Position numbers and translations under genes: made by a program. The notes beneath the pieces are model-generated. The model saw nothing but the letters and a program-made list of their open reading frames with translations. It made no database searches and was not told the origin of the DNA. A DNA stretch of 64,000 nt from positions 1 to 64,000 of the forward strand of contig JADZEQ010000005.1 in the NCBI GenBank assembly GCA_020850455.1. Reading direction: 5' to 3'. Position 1 is the stretch's first letter. Each line of letters opens with the position of its first letter. Below are positions 18,826 through 27,758 of this stretch, piece after piece. This stretch comes from Sphingomonadaceae bacterium (lineage in GTDB: Bacteria > Pseudomonadota > Alphaproteobacteria > Sphingomonadales > Sphingomonadaceae).

Positions 18826-19661
18826 AGCTGCGTCCTTAGCGACCACAATTCCGGAAAGGCGCGTTTGGCGAGGGTCGCTTGCAAATAGGCGGCGCCTGCT
18901 GTCCCGCCCGTGCCCCGTTTGCCGCCGATGATCCGTTCGACGGTCAGCACATGCTTGTGCCGCCATGTCGCCATCGCGTCATCCAGATCGACCAGTTTTT
19001 CTGCCAGCTGATATAATTCCCAATAGCGCGCCGTATCGCGATACACCGTCAAAAACGCCGCTTCGACCGCCGGATGCGGCGCATAAGGCTGGCGGACATC
19101 GCGGCTGAGCACATCTTCGGGGATGGGAAGGCCCGCCCGCGCTGCGGCGGCGATGGCAACGTCCCATAGGCTTGGCGCGTCGAGCGCGGCCTGCATGGCG
19201 GCTTGTGCGGCCGGGCGGTCGTCCTGATATTTCAGAAAGCCCGCGTCTTTGAGGCCGAGCATATATTCGATGGTGCGAAACTGGTCAGATTGAAAACCCG
19301 AACTCGTCCCCAACCCGCCGCGAAAGCGACTGTAATCTGCCGGGGTCATCGTCGATAATATGTCCCAGCTTTGCGTCATAACTGCTTGGATTCGTGATAC
19401 ACGTGCCATCGCCTTATAGGCGGGAACCAGCGCATCCGCCGCCACCTGTGCGCGGGCCAGCGACAGTTCGCGGATCATCTGTTTCAGCCATAATTCTTTG
19501 GTCTGGTGGATGATGATGAATAATAGTTCGTCATCTTCCTGGGATGTCGGGTGCTGCGCGCCGAGCAGGCTGTCGAGCGCCAGATAGCGCGCATAGGTCA
19601 TATCCGGGGCGGTATTGGCGGTGGTTTCGCCTGTTGCCGTAGCGTCATGCATATGGGTCAT
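18822..19661 (-). CDS. kynA: Tryptophan 2,3-dioxygenase
   Basis: Haem enzyme that opens the indole ring of L-tryptophan to N-formylkynurenine. The 279-residue protein shows the substrate-site pattern FIIIHQTKELW, the motif SSGFQSDQFR, and near the C-terminus MATWRHKH with the likely haem-ligand histidine. The start at 19661 is one of several nearby ATGs and the exact one is uncertain, because no clear ribosome site is present. It forms an operon with kynU, and the pair is divergent from the acyl-CoA ligase gene. Confidence 0.92.
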   Translation of the reverse strand: MTHMHDATATGETTANTAPDMTYARYLALDSLLGAQHPTSQEDDELLFIIIHQTKELWLKQMIRELSLARAQVAADALVPAYKAMARVSRIQAVMTQSWDILSTMTPADYSRFRGGLGTSSGFQSDQFRTIEYMLGLKDAGFLKYQDDRPAAQAAMQAALDAPSLWDVAIAAAARAGLPIPEDVLSRDVRQPYAPHPAVEAAFLTVYRDTARYWELYQLAEKLVDLDDAMATWRHKHVLTVERIIGGKRGTGGTAGAAYLQATLAKRAFPELWSLRTQL

Positions 19662-19798
19662 GGCGCTGCGACATATCCCCCCTGCGGCACGACCGCCAGC
19701 AGAAATTGTCGATGCTTGTCGCGGGCAAATCACCCGCTAAGATGCCGCGCAAAGCGGGGCCGTCGTCCGGCACGCCAAGTCTTTACAGGGACGCATCC

Positions 19799-21631
19799 AT
19801 GCCCAAACCGCAACAGATTGACGGCTTTGCCAATTTGGTCGCCATGTTCCTCGCGCGGGTGGATGCGGGGGGCGATGCACCCTTTTTGTGGCGCAAGGCG
19901 GATGGCCGCTGGCAGAGCATTTCGTGGCGCGATGCGGGGCAGCAGGTGGCCAATCTGGCGGCTTATTTGCGCCAATTGGGGATGGAGGATGGTGACCGCG
20001 TCGTCCTCGTTTCCGAAAATCGCCCCGAATGGTTGATGGCCGATATGGCGATCATGGGGGCGGGCTGTGTCACCGTTCCAACCTATACGACCAATACCGA
20101 ACGCGACCATCAGCATATCATCGATAATTCGGGCGCCCGCGGGGCGATCGTTTCCACCGCCAAGCTGGCCCGTGCGTTGATGCCGGCGGCGCTGCGCGCC
20201 AACCTCGACTTTGTCATAGTGATGGAAGCCTTCAAGGTGGAACAGCAGGGCAATGTGCGGATCATCGATTGGGCAGACTGCCTGATGGCGGCAGATGCGG
20301 GGGCGACGCTCAGCGCCTTGCGCGCCCGCGCCGATACCATGCAGCGTAGCGATCTGGCCTGCATCATCTACACGTCGGGCACCGGCGGCGCGCCGCGCGG
20401 GGTGTGCCAGCACCATGGCGCCATCCTCCATAATGTGGAGGGGGCGGCGGCTGTTTTGGATGAAGATTTTGGGCTGGATGATGAAATCTTCCTCTCCTTC
20501 CTCCCGCTCAGCCATGCCTATGAACATAGCGGCGGGCAGTTCCTTCCCTTGGGTGTCGCGGCGCAGATTTATTATGCGGAGGGGCTGGAAAAGCTCGTCT
20601 CCAATATAGAGGAAGTGCGCCCGACGGTGATGGTGGTGGTGCCGCGCCTGTTTGAAGTCATCCGCGCACGGATGATAAAGGCGGTCGAAAAACAGGGCAA
20701 GCTTGCCAATATCATGCTGGCGCAAGCACTGCGCGTCGGCGCGCGCGATTATGATGGGCGGATGCGGCTGCGTGACCGGCCGGTCAACGCGCTCATCAAT
20801 AAATTATTCCGGCCCAAGATTCGGGGGCGCTTTGGCGGGCGGTTAAAGGCGATGGTGTCGGGCGGCGCGCCGCTCAACCCGGACATCGGCATTTTCTTTC
20901 ATGGCATCGGCCTCACCCTCCTCCAAGGCTATGGCCAGACGGAAGCGGGGCCGGTCATATCGTGCAACCGGCCCGCAGCGGGCATCCGCATGGACAGCGT
21001 TGGCCCGCCGCTCAAAAATACCGAAGTCAAAATCGCCGAGGATGGGGAAATTTTGGTGCGCGGCGAATTGGTGATGCACGGTTATTGGCGCAACAGCGCC
21101 GAAAGCGCGCGCGTCCTTGTTCCCGACCCGGCTGAGCCGGACAAGGGGCCGTGGCTGCATACCGGCGACATCGGCCATTTTGATGACGCCGGGCGCATCT
21201 GCATTACCGATCGCAAAAAAGATATTATCGTCAACGACAAGGGGGATAATGTCGCGCCGCAACGGGTGGAGGGTATGTTGACGCTCCAAACCGAAATTGC
21301 GCAGGCGATGATTTATGGCGACAAAAGGCCGCATGTCGTTGCCATCATCGTCCCCGATGCCGAATGGGCCGCCGAATGGGCACAGGCGGCGGGTTTGCCC
21401 AGCGATATGAAATTGCTGCGCGAGCATGAGGCATTTCGCGGCGCGGTGCGTGCGGCGGTGGACCGGGTCAATGCTGGCCTCAGCGTTATCGAAAAGGTGC
21501 GCCGGTTCGACTTTGCCGACGAACCCTTCACCATCGAAAATGAACAAATGACGCCGAGCCTGAAGATCCGGCGCCATGTGCTCAAAAATGTCTATGCCGA
21601 CAAAATCGCCGCGCTCTATGGCGACGGCTGA
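19799..21631 (+). CDS. AMP-dependent long-chain acyl-CoA synthetase family
   Basis: Activates a carboxylic acid to its CoA thioester through an acyl-adenylate. The 610-residue protein from the ATG at 19799 (AGGG about 8 nt upstream) has the ANL-family P-loop as YTSGTGGAPRG instead of the usual TSGTTGxPKG. It keeps GYGQTEAGP and the C-terminal hinge DRKKDIIV. The length and the long insertion resemble bacterial long-chain FadD15-type ligases. The altered P-loop keeps the glycines but has Arg for the usual Lys. The substrate is unknown; there is no steroid gene next to it. Confidence 0.85.
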   Translation: MPKPQQIDGFANLVAMFLARVDAGGDAPFLWRKADGRWQSISWRDAGQQVANLAAYLRQLGMEDGDRVVLVSENRPEWLMADMAIMGAGCVTVPTYTTNTERDHQHIIDNSGARGAIVSTAKLARALMPAALRANLDFVIVMEAFKVEQQGNVRIIDWADCLMAADAGATLSALRARADTMQRSDLACIIYTSGTGGAPRGVCQHHGAILHNVEGAAAVLDEDFGLDDEIFLSFLPLSHAYEHSGGQFLPLGVAAQIYYAEGLEKLVSNIEEVRPTVMVVVPRLFEVIRARMIKAVEKQGKLANIMLAQALRVGARDYDGRMRLRDRPVNALINKLFRPKIRGRFGGRLKAMVSGGAPLNPDIGIFFHGIGLTLLQGYGQTEAGPVISCNRPAAGIRMDSVGPPLKNTEVKIAEDGEILVRGELVMHGYWRNSAESARVLVPDPAEPDKGPWLHTGDIGHFDDAGRICITDRKKDIIVNDKGDNVAPQRVEGMLTLQTEIAQAMIYGDKRPHVVAIIVPDAEWAAEWAQAAGLPSDMKLLREHEAFRGAVRAAVDRVNAGLSVIEKVRRFDFADEPFTIENEQMTPSLKIRRHVLKNVYADKIAALYGDG

Positions 21632-21637
21632 CCCGCC

Positions 21638-22075
21638 TTATTGGCTGGCGCGCGGGGTGCGATAGGGAGTGAATTCACCCAAGACGCAGCTTGGCCCGCC
21701 GATACCGGTCGAACGATCCACCAGATTGACGATGTCGCCGCGACACGGCCCGCTGCCGTGCACATTGCTGACCATGATGTCATTGTCGCGGGCGAGACCG
21801 GGGCAACCCTGACGCAGTTCATTTTTGTACACAAGGTTGCCGGACACGCGATAGAGCAGAATATTGTCGCTGACGCGGATGGTGTCGGCGGCCTGCGCGC
21901 TATTGATGCAGGCGACAGGCTCCCCCGCCACCTTGCCGCCCAGATGCGTGTCGAGCAGCGCGAGTTGGCGCGGGGTCAGCGCATCGGCATTGGCGCTGGT
22001 GCTGCTGGCCGCACAGCCGGTGAGCAACATCGGCGCGCTGAGCGCACTGAGGGTGAGGAGCAGTTTATTCGCCAT
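21638..22075 (-). CDS. Small lipoprotein of unknown function
   Basis: A 145-residue protein with a signal peptide ending in the lipobox LLTGC, so probably membrane-anchored. The mature part has a conserved-looking pattern with three further cysteines (ACIN, QGCPGL, PSCVLG) around a beta-rich core, reminiscent of the small DUF6491-type lipoproteins, but I cannot confirm that family. It converges on the acyl-CoA ligase gene with a 6-bp gap and shows no functional link to it. Confidence 0.75.
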   Translation of the reverse strand: MANKLLLTLSALSAPMLLTGCAASSTSANADALTPRQLALLDTHLGGKVAGEPVACINSAQAADTIRVSDNILLYRVSGNLVYKNELRQGCPGLARDNDIMVSNVHGSGPCRGDIVNLVDRSTGIGGPSCVLGEFTPYRTPRASQ

Positions 22076-22210
22076 GGCTAATCTCCGCTAATTGCGATCC
22101 CGAAGGGGTTGGCCCGCGCTTTGTCGGCGAGTCCTTTGATGGGGCCACCCTAGCATATTTGGCAAAACCGGACATGAACGGTTTGACAGATATACGCTGG
22201 CACGCGCCAA

Positions 22211-22936
22211 TCAGGACGCATCCTTGGCCGCGCGTCGCGCCGCCAATTCCTCCACACTGCCCGCACGCATGAAAATATTGGTCGCCCGCTCCGCCCCGAT
22301 GCTGGTCGGCACCGTCGCTTCGCCGCGTTCGCGCATCATTGCCACCGCTGCTGCGCGCTCAACCAGCGCTGTATTGTTGGGTTCAATGGTCAGTGCGAAT
22401 TTGGCGTTGGAGAGCGTATATTCATGCGCGCAATAGACCATCGTCGCATCGTCGAGTGCGGCTAGTTTTTGCATATTGGCAAACATTTGCGCGGCTGTCC
22501 CTTCAAACAGGCGGCCGCACCCCATGGCAAATAATGTATCACCAACGAAAATCACCCGCTCACTGGCAAAGTGAAAGGCGATGTGCCCGGCGGTGTGTGC
22601 GGGGACGTCCATCACTGCCGCTTCGAGCGCGCCGAGGCGCACGACATCCCCACCCGTCAATTGATGATCGAGTGTTGGAATATGCGCGGCATCGCCCAGC
22701 GGCCCGCTGATTACCGCGCCATGTGCGGCCTTTATCCCCGCATTGCCGCCGGTGTGGTCGCCGTGCCAATGGGTATTCCATATCTGCGATATACGCCACC
22801 CGCGCGCGTCCGCTGCTGCCAGCACCGGTTCGGCCACGGCGGGGTCAACCACCAAAGTCTCCCCACTCGCTCCATCATGCACCAGCCAGATATAATTGTC
22901 GGAGAGGACGGGGATGCGGATGATTTCCAAGGCCAT
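22211..22936 (-). CDS. gloB: Hydroxyacylglutathione hydrolase (glyoxalase II)
   Basis: Hydrolyses S-lactoylglutathione to lactate and glutathione. The 241-residue metallo-beta-lactamase fold protein has the binuclear metal motif THWHGDH, the downstream metal-ligand histidine in PAHTAGH, the FVGDTLF motif and the C-terminal CAHEYT motif. The start at 22936 overlaps the stop of the glyoxalase I gene by 1 nt, so the two glyoxalase steps are cotranscribed. A glutathione synthesis gene, gshA, is elsewhere in the window. Confidence 0.92.
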   Translation of the reverse strand: MALEIIRIPVLSDNYIWLVHDGASGETLVVDPAVAEPVLAAADARGWRISQIWNTHWHGDHTGGNAGIKAAHGAVISGPLGDAAHIPTLDHQLTGGDVVRLGALEAAVMDVPAHTAGHIAFHFASERVIFVGDTLFAMGCGRLFEGTAAQMFANMQKLAALDDATMVYCAHEYTLSNAKFALTIEPNNTALVERAAAVAMMRERGEATVPTSIGAERATNIFMRAGSVEELAARRAAKDAS

Positions 22937-23370
22937 TACCAACTCCCAATATTGGGCATGGATGCCCATGGTTCGGCGGGCGGTAAATGCCCGTCCTGCA
23001 ATAATTCGATCGAAATGCCATCGGGGCTTTTCACAAAGGCCATATGCCCGTCGCGCGGCGGCCGGTGGATGATATGCCCTGCATCAACCAAGCACTGACA
23101 GGTGGCATAAATATCCTCCACTCGAAAGGCCAAATGGCCAAAATTGCGCCCAACATCATATGTCTGCGGCGCAGCACCGGCGTCCGGCCAATTATAGGTC
23201 AGTTCCACCTCCGCCACCCCCTCTTGTCCCGGACAGGCAAGGAAGATCAGCGTAAATCGCCCGGCCTCGACATCAAAGCGCCGCACTTCGCGAAGGCCGA
23301 GCAGGCCGAAAAAGGCAATGGTTGCATCGGGGTCCGTGACGCGCAGCATGGCGTGGAGAAAATGGGTCAT
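22936..23370 (-). CDS. gloA: Lactoylglutathione lyase (glyoxalase I), VOC family
   Basis: Converts the methylglyoxal-glutathione hemithioacetal to S-lactoylglutathione. The 144-residue protein from the ATG at 23370 has the glyoxalase I pattern: THFLHAMLRV at the N-terminus with the first metal histidine, a glutamate in VAEVELTYNW, the histidine in FGHLAFRV, and the C-terminal DGISIELLQ glutamate. The open frame extends 64 codons further upstream, but those residues do not resemble the family. It is the first gene of gloA-gloB. Confidence 0.9.
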   Translation of the reverse strand: MTHFLHAMLRVTDPDATIAFFGLLGLREVRRFDVEAGRFTLIFLACPGQEGVAEVELTYNWPDAGAAPQTYDVGRNFGHLAFRVEDIYATCQCLVDAGHIIHRPPRDGHMAFVKSPDGISIELLQDGHLPPAEPWASMPNIGSW

Positions 23371-23485
23371 ATTCAACTCATCGACAAAATAGAACGGTTC
23401 ATCGCACAGAAAGCCGACTCGGCGCATATGTGCGCCGCGCGGCTGGCTGCAGTTTGGCGCAATAGATGGGGCAAAGGAAAGTCCA

Positions 23486-24265
23486 ATGACAATGGATGCA
23501 ACAGAGGGAGAAAATGGCGCATCGCGCGCCGGGGTAAGCGGCCGCTGGCAGCGGTTGCTCAATAATCGTCACGCGGTGATTTTGACGGCGACGGCCATCG
23601 GCGCGCTCGGCGTGATGGCGGGTGGCTGGTTTGCTGGGTCGGGGCTGGTGCGGATGAAGGATGCTGACCGCGCGGTTACCGTGCGCGGACTGGCGGAACG
23701 CGACGTGACGGCGGATCTGGCGACATGGAGCCTCAACTATTCGGCAACGGCGCCGGACCTTGCCAGTGCACAGGCGCAGGCAGCTTCGGACACGGCGGCT
23801 GTGCGCGCCTATTTCGCCGATTTGGGGTTTCCGGCGAACAGCTTGAATCCCGCCGGCGTCAGCGTGTCGAGCTATACCGATAATGGCGGGGCGACCCGCT
23901 ATACGGTGCAACAAAGGCTGCAATTTCGCACGACCGACATTGCGCGCGCCCAGCGCGCGGTGGCGCGGCAGTTCGACCTTGTTGCGCGTGGGGTCGCGCT
24001 CGATGGCGGGTCGTCGATGCAATATAGCTTCACCGGCCTGAACGCGATCAAACCGCCGATGATTTCAGAGGCAACGCGCGATGCGCGGCGCGTGGCGGAA
24101 CAATTTGCGCGGGATTCGGGCACCAGCGTCGGCGGCATCCGCAGCGCAACGCAGGGTTATTTTGAAGTGAACGCCCGCGACGATGGCGGCGATGAATATG
24201 GCGCGGCGGATACCCCCAACAAGCGTGTGCGTGTCGTCACGACGGTGGTCTATTACCTCAACTGA
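23486..24265 (+). CDS. SIMPL domain (DUF541) membrane-anchored periplasmic protein
   Basis: A 259-residue protein with an N-terminal cytoplasmic stretch and one membrane helix (about 31-51), then a SIMPL domain beginning RAVTVRGLAERDVTADLATWSL. SIMPL proteins are periplasmic and of poorly defined function; some are linked to oxidative-stress tolerance. AAAGGA lies 8 nt before the ATG. It is divergent from gloA and its end overlaps the convergent TPR gene by 13 bp. Confidence 0.88.
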   Translation: MTMDATEGENGASRAGVSGRWQRLLNNRHAVILTATAIGALGVMAGGWFAGSGLVRMKDADRAVTVRGLAERDVTADLATWSLNYSATAPDLASAQAQAASDTAAVRAYFADLGFPANSLNPAGVSVSSYTDNGGATRYTVQQRLQFRTTDIARAQRAVARQFDLVARGVALDGGSSMQYSFTGLNAIKPPMISEATRDARRVAEQFARDSGTSVGGIRSATQGYFEVNARDDGGDEYGAADTPNKRVRVVTTVVYYLN

Positions 24266-25110
24266 TGGGGCGCAGTGGCTGGTGTAGTGGCAACTGTGGG
24301 GGCAGATGTGGTGGGGGCGCTGTCCCCCGCCGCATCGCGCGCAATCGCTTCTGCTTCCAAAATATGCGCGCGCGCAACGCTCGCCGCATGCCCCGCGCCG
24401 CCCCAATTGGATGCATCGCGCCAAGCGCGCAGGGCCGCCGGCACATCATTGCTGGCCGCCGCAATATTTCCGGTTTCGAGCGCGATGTCGGGGTTTTGTG
24501 GTGAAAGAACCGCAGCCTGCGCAATGTCATTTGCCGCCCGCGTCAAATCCCCCTGCCGCCGTGCCAAGGTTGCCGACAATAGCCAGACCAGCGGATCGTT
24601 GCGCGATGTTTGGCCGATGGCTGCGTCAAGGTCGGCGCGCCCCGCCACCAGATCGCCCAGCGCCAGTGCCGCGCGCGCGCGGTCCAAATGCGCTTCGCCA
24701 AGCGCGCGCCCCTGTAACTGGCCGAGCGCCAGCGCTGCATCAAAATGGCTGCGCGCGCCCGCTGCATCCCCGGCCGCAAGCGCGGCATTACCCGCCTGCA
24801 TCCACAGGCTTGCGGGGTCGTGCGCGCCGGTAGTGCGCGCGGCATCGGCAAAGGCGTGCGCGGCATCGGCATAGGCACCCTTGGCAAAATGCGCGCTGCC
24901 CAAACATTGGAGCGCAAAGGCGCCGCCGTTCGCGGCAATCCAGCTTTCCGCCTCGGCAATCGCGGCATCGGGATCCTCTGCCACCATAGACTGACAGGCG
25001 AGTGCGCGCGTTTCGGCGGGGGAGAGGAGGCTGCTGCTCGCGGGCGGTGTCTGCGGCGGTGGCACATGCTCCGGCGCGGCAATTTGGAGGAGGAGGGGGA
25101 GGATCAGCAT
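24253..25110 (-). CDS. TPR-repeat protein, probably exported
   Basis: A 285-residue, alanine-rich protein with a short hydrophobic N-terminus (LILPLLLQIAA), followed by several tetratricopeptide-like helical pairs (about 60-240; for example AAHAFADAARTTG and AARSHFDAALALG) and a Thr/Pro/Ala-rich tail. TPR proteins mediate protein contacts; no partner is evident. The start overlaps the stop of the alpha/beta hydrolase gene by 7 nt, implying translational coupling. Confidence 0.75.
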   Translation of the reverse strand: MLILPLLLQIAAPEHVPPPQTPPASSSLLSPAETRALACQSMVAEDPDAAIAEAESWIAANGGAFALQCLGSAHFAKGAYADAAHAFADAARTTGAHDPASLWMQAGNAALAAGDAAGARSHFDAALALGQLQGRALGEAHLDRARAALALGDLVAGRADLDAAIGQTSRNDPLVWLLSATLARRQGDLTRAANDIAQAAVLSPQNPDIALETGNIAAASNDVPAALRAWRDASNWGGAGHAASVARAHILEAEAIARDAAGDSAPTTSAPTVATTPATAPHQLR

Positions 25111-25859
25111 CTGACTTCCATCAAAAGGGCAGCAATTTCGCGCAGCAACAATGCGATATCCGTATCGCGCGACAAGCGGTGGTCGCCATCTTTGATAAGG
25201 TGCAGCCTAACGCTTGCTGAACCATATGCATGGATGAGCCGCAGCGCATTTTCCCATGGCACATCTGCGTCCGCCATGCCGTGGAGTAGGCTGAGCGGCA
25301 TGTCGAGGCCAATGGGCGCGTCGAGCAGCAAATGCGCTTCGCCCGATTGCCAGAAATTGCGCGTGGTCAGCGTCGGTTCGGGGCCATAGGGATTGGGTTG
25401 GAGCAGGCGGCCATCACGCGCCAACACCGCCTTTTCCTCTGCATCAAAGCCCCAGCGGGTGAAATCGGGCGCAGCGGCGATACCGACCAGCGCCGCCACC
25501 CGACCCGGCATGGCGCGCGCCAGCAACAGCATCAACCAGCCGCCCATGGATGACCCGATGGGGAGGATGGGGGCATCGCCCGCCAGCGCGGTAACGATAT
25601 CCAATACATCACCTAGCCAGCTATCGATCGTTTGATCGGCAAAATCGCCACCACTTGCCCCGCAGCCTGCATAGTCGAACAGGATGCAGCCATGACCATG
25701 GGTGACCGCCCAGTCAAAAACCGCACTCGCCTTGCCGCCTGCCATATCGCTGGCATAGCCGGGGAGGAATATGATCGTTGGCCCCCGTCCGACATGCTGA
25801 CGATAGGCGAGGCGTGGCCCGCCGGCGCGTTCGAGAAATTGGGTGGGGGCTTGGGTCAT
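25104..25859 (-). CDS. Alpha/beta hydrolase
   Basis: A 251-residue serine hydrolase from the ATG at 25859. Visible are an oxyanion-loop region FLPGYASDM, the nucleophile elbow GSSMGG, an acidic residue in MADADVPW and the C-terminal histidine in DGDHRLSR, giving a complete triad. The pattern resembles ABHD10-type thioesterases or esterases. The substrate is unknown. The longer open frame upstream is not family-like. It is cotranscribed with the TPR gene. Confidence 0.85.
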   Translation of the reverse strand: MTQAPTQFLERAGGPRLAYRQHVGRGPTIIFLPGYASDMAGGKASAVFDWAVTHGHGCILFDYAGCGASGGDFADQTIDSWLGDVLDIVTALAGDAPILPIGSSMGGWLMLLLARAMPGRVAALVGIAAAPDFTRWGFDAEEKAVLARDGRLLQPNPYGPEPTLTTRNFWQSGEAHLLLDAPIGLDMPLSLLHGMADADVPWENALRLIHAYGSASVRLHLIKDGDHRLSRDTDIALLLREIAALLMEVRC

Positions 25860-26005
25860 CGCGGCTAAGGATAATGTGCGGCGCGCTTGCGTCCAGTGGG
25901 GATGTGGCGCACGTATCCGTTCCGACAGCTGTGCCTGTCCTACGGCGCGAAAAAGGCGCATAGATATGGGGTCAGTCGCGTCCGCTGCAAATAGGTGATT
26001 TACGT

Positions 26006-26857
26006 GTGAAGTTACGCAGATTTCCGCCATTTTTTGCACGCAGCAATCGCTCTGGCGGGCCACCAATCCACCGGCTTTCCACCCGGCTTTGGCATTGGTC
26101 GATGGTGGTCGCGCTGCCGATATTATTGATGAGTGGGCTGACGATTTTCAACGCGCACCCCCGCCTCTATTGGGGGCAATATGGTGCCAATGCCGATCTG
26201 CCGTGGCTGGAAATCGGTTCCGAGCAGGCGGCGGGGCAGGCACCAACCGGCTTTGTTCGGCTGGAGGGGCGACGGGTTGCAACCAGCGGTTTTCTGGGGG
26301 CCAGTCGGGGTGTTGATGGCAGGTGGCAGCGGCTGGCCTTTCCGCATTGGCTGACCATCCCGTCGCGCTATGACCTTGCCTCTGCCCGTCTGTGGCATTT
26401 CTTTTTCGCCTGGGTTTTGGCGCTGCCGCTCCTCCCCTATCTCATCATCAGCATTTTCAATCGCCATCTGTGGCGTGACCTTTGGCCGCGTTTTGCTGAA
26501 TTATCCCCGCGCCATGTATGGGCAGATATTGTCGCCCATGCGCGGCTGCAATTTTGGCGGGTTGGGCCACAACCATATAATATCCTGCAGAAAATGGCCT
26601 ATCTGAGCATCATCCTATTCTTCCTGCCGCTGGTCATATTTTCGGGGATGACCATGTCACCGATGCTCGATGCGGCATGGCCATGGCTGCTCGACCTGAT
26701 GGGCGGACGGGCGAGCGCCCGTTCCCTCCATTTCATCGCGGCGATGGCGCTCAGCGGCTTTTTCCTGATCCATATCGTGATGGTTTTATTGTCCGGACCG
26801 ATAAAGCAGATTGGCGCGATGATCGGTGGCGGCCGGGGTGGGGAGCATGACGCATGA
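26006..26857 (+). CDS. Cytochrome b561-type membrane subunit for a molybdoenzyme
   Basis: A 283-residue membrane protein with about four helices and histidines placed for b-type haem ligation (RLWHWSM, RLWHFFFAW, SLHFIAAM, FFLIHIVMV). It starts at a GTG with an AGGTG site 10 nt upstream; no ATG fits. A periplasmic loop of about 80 residues lies between helices 1 and 2. The ATGA overlap with the following molybdopterin oxidoreductase implies a complex in which this subunit exchanges electrons between quinone and the Mo enzyme, analogous to MsrPQ/YedYZ though longer than MsrQ. Confidence 0.85.
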   Translation: MKLRRFPPFFARSNRSGGPPIHRLSTRLWHWSMVVALPILLMSGLTIFNAHPRLYWGQYGANADLPWLEIGSEQAAGQAPTGFVRLEGRRVATSGFLGASRGVDGRWQRLAFPHWLTIPSRYDLASARLWHFFFAWVLALPLLPYLIISIFNRHLWRDLWPRFAELSPRHVWADIVAHARLQFWRVGPQPYNILQKMAYLSIILFFLPLVIFSGMTMSPMLDAAWPWLLDLMGGRASARSLHFIAAMALSGFFLIHIVMVLLSGPIKQIGAMIGGGRGGEHDA

Positions 26858-27621
26858 ATGGAAAAATCATCCTCCATCGCCGCCGACTGCTCGGCTCGCT
26901 CGCCGTTGCGGGCGGCGGCCTTTTATTGTCGGGCTGCGATGCGCTCAACGACAGCGATGCTTTTCGCGGTGCGCTCGGCACGGCGGAGGGGTGGAATGAT
27001 GGCGCGCAGCGTTGGTTAGCTGGGGATGGCTTGGCGCGTGAGTATCGTGCTGCGGATATGTCCCCCCTGTTTCGGGCCAACGGCAATGTGCGCGTTGAAA
27101 ATGCAGTCTATCGGGCATCAGCGGCGCAGCGCTTCGCCAATTGGGCGCTGGTTGTTGACGGACTGGTCGCCCGCCCGCTGCGCCTGCCGCTCAGTGCGCT
27201 ACAGCAAATGCCGCAGCGTGCGCAGATTACCCGCCATGATTGTGTGGAGGGGTGGAGCGCGATTGGCAAATGGCAGGGGCCGCAATTGGGCCCGATTTTG
27301 CAGCTCGCCGGTATATTGCCAGCGGCGCGCTATATTGTTTTTCATTGTGCGGACCGTTTCGGATCGACCCCCTATTATGAATCCATCGGTCTTGACGATG
27401 CGATGCACCCACAGACAATTTTGGCTTGGATGATGAATGATGCGCCCTTGCGCGAAGCGCATGGCGCGCCGCTGCGCCTGCGGGTTGAACGGCAATTGGG
27501 CTATAAGCATGCCAAATTTGTCATGCGGGTGGAGGCGCGTGACCGGATCGACAACCTCTATGGCGGCCGGGGCGGCTATTGGGAGGATGCGGGTGAATAT
27601 GGCTGGTATGCCGGGATTTAG
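26854..27621 (+). CDS. Molybdopterin-dependent oxidoreductase (sulfite-oxidase/MsrP fold), Tat lipoprotein
   Basis: A 255-residue periplasmic Mo enzyme. The N-terminus carries a twin-arginine signal (HRRRLLG) that also has a lipobox LLSGC (C28), so it is probably exported by Tat and lipid-anchored. The Mo-ligand cysteine is in RHDCVEGW (C130), and the YYESIGLDDA and GYKHAKF motifs are typical of the family. It is fused in expression to a cytochrome b gene. Methionine-sulfoxide reductase (MsrP-like) is the nearest known role, but the substrate cannot be read from sequence. Confidence 0.85.
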   Translation: MNGKIILHRRRLLGSLAVAGGGLLLSGCDALNDSDAFRGALGTAEGWNDGAQRWLAGDGLAREYRAADMSPLFRANGNVRVENAVYRASAAQRFANWALVVDGLVARPLRLPLSALQQMPQRAQITRHDCVEGWSAIGKWQGPQLGPILQLAGILPAARYIVFHCADRFGSTPYYESIGLDDAMHPQTILAWMMNDAPLREAHGAPLRLRVERQLGYKHAKFVMRVEARDRIDNLYGGRGGYWEDAGEYGWYAGI

Positions 27622-27758
27622 CACGCTGCAAGCATTTGTAATATAATGTAAAAATCATATCCTCTGTCGGCTGCATCCTTTTGGGCTGCCCGCTTCGTAA
27701 TAGCGGCATCGACGGCATTTCCCCCATTATCGCCGTCGAACGATTTCAGGAGGATGTG

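Noticed and set aside
19730..20725. 331-codon minus-strand frame opposite the acyl-CoA ligase
   Set aside because: Histidine/arginine-rich shadow of a well-supported gene.
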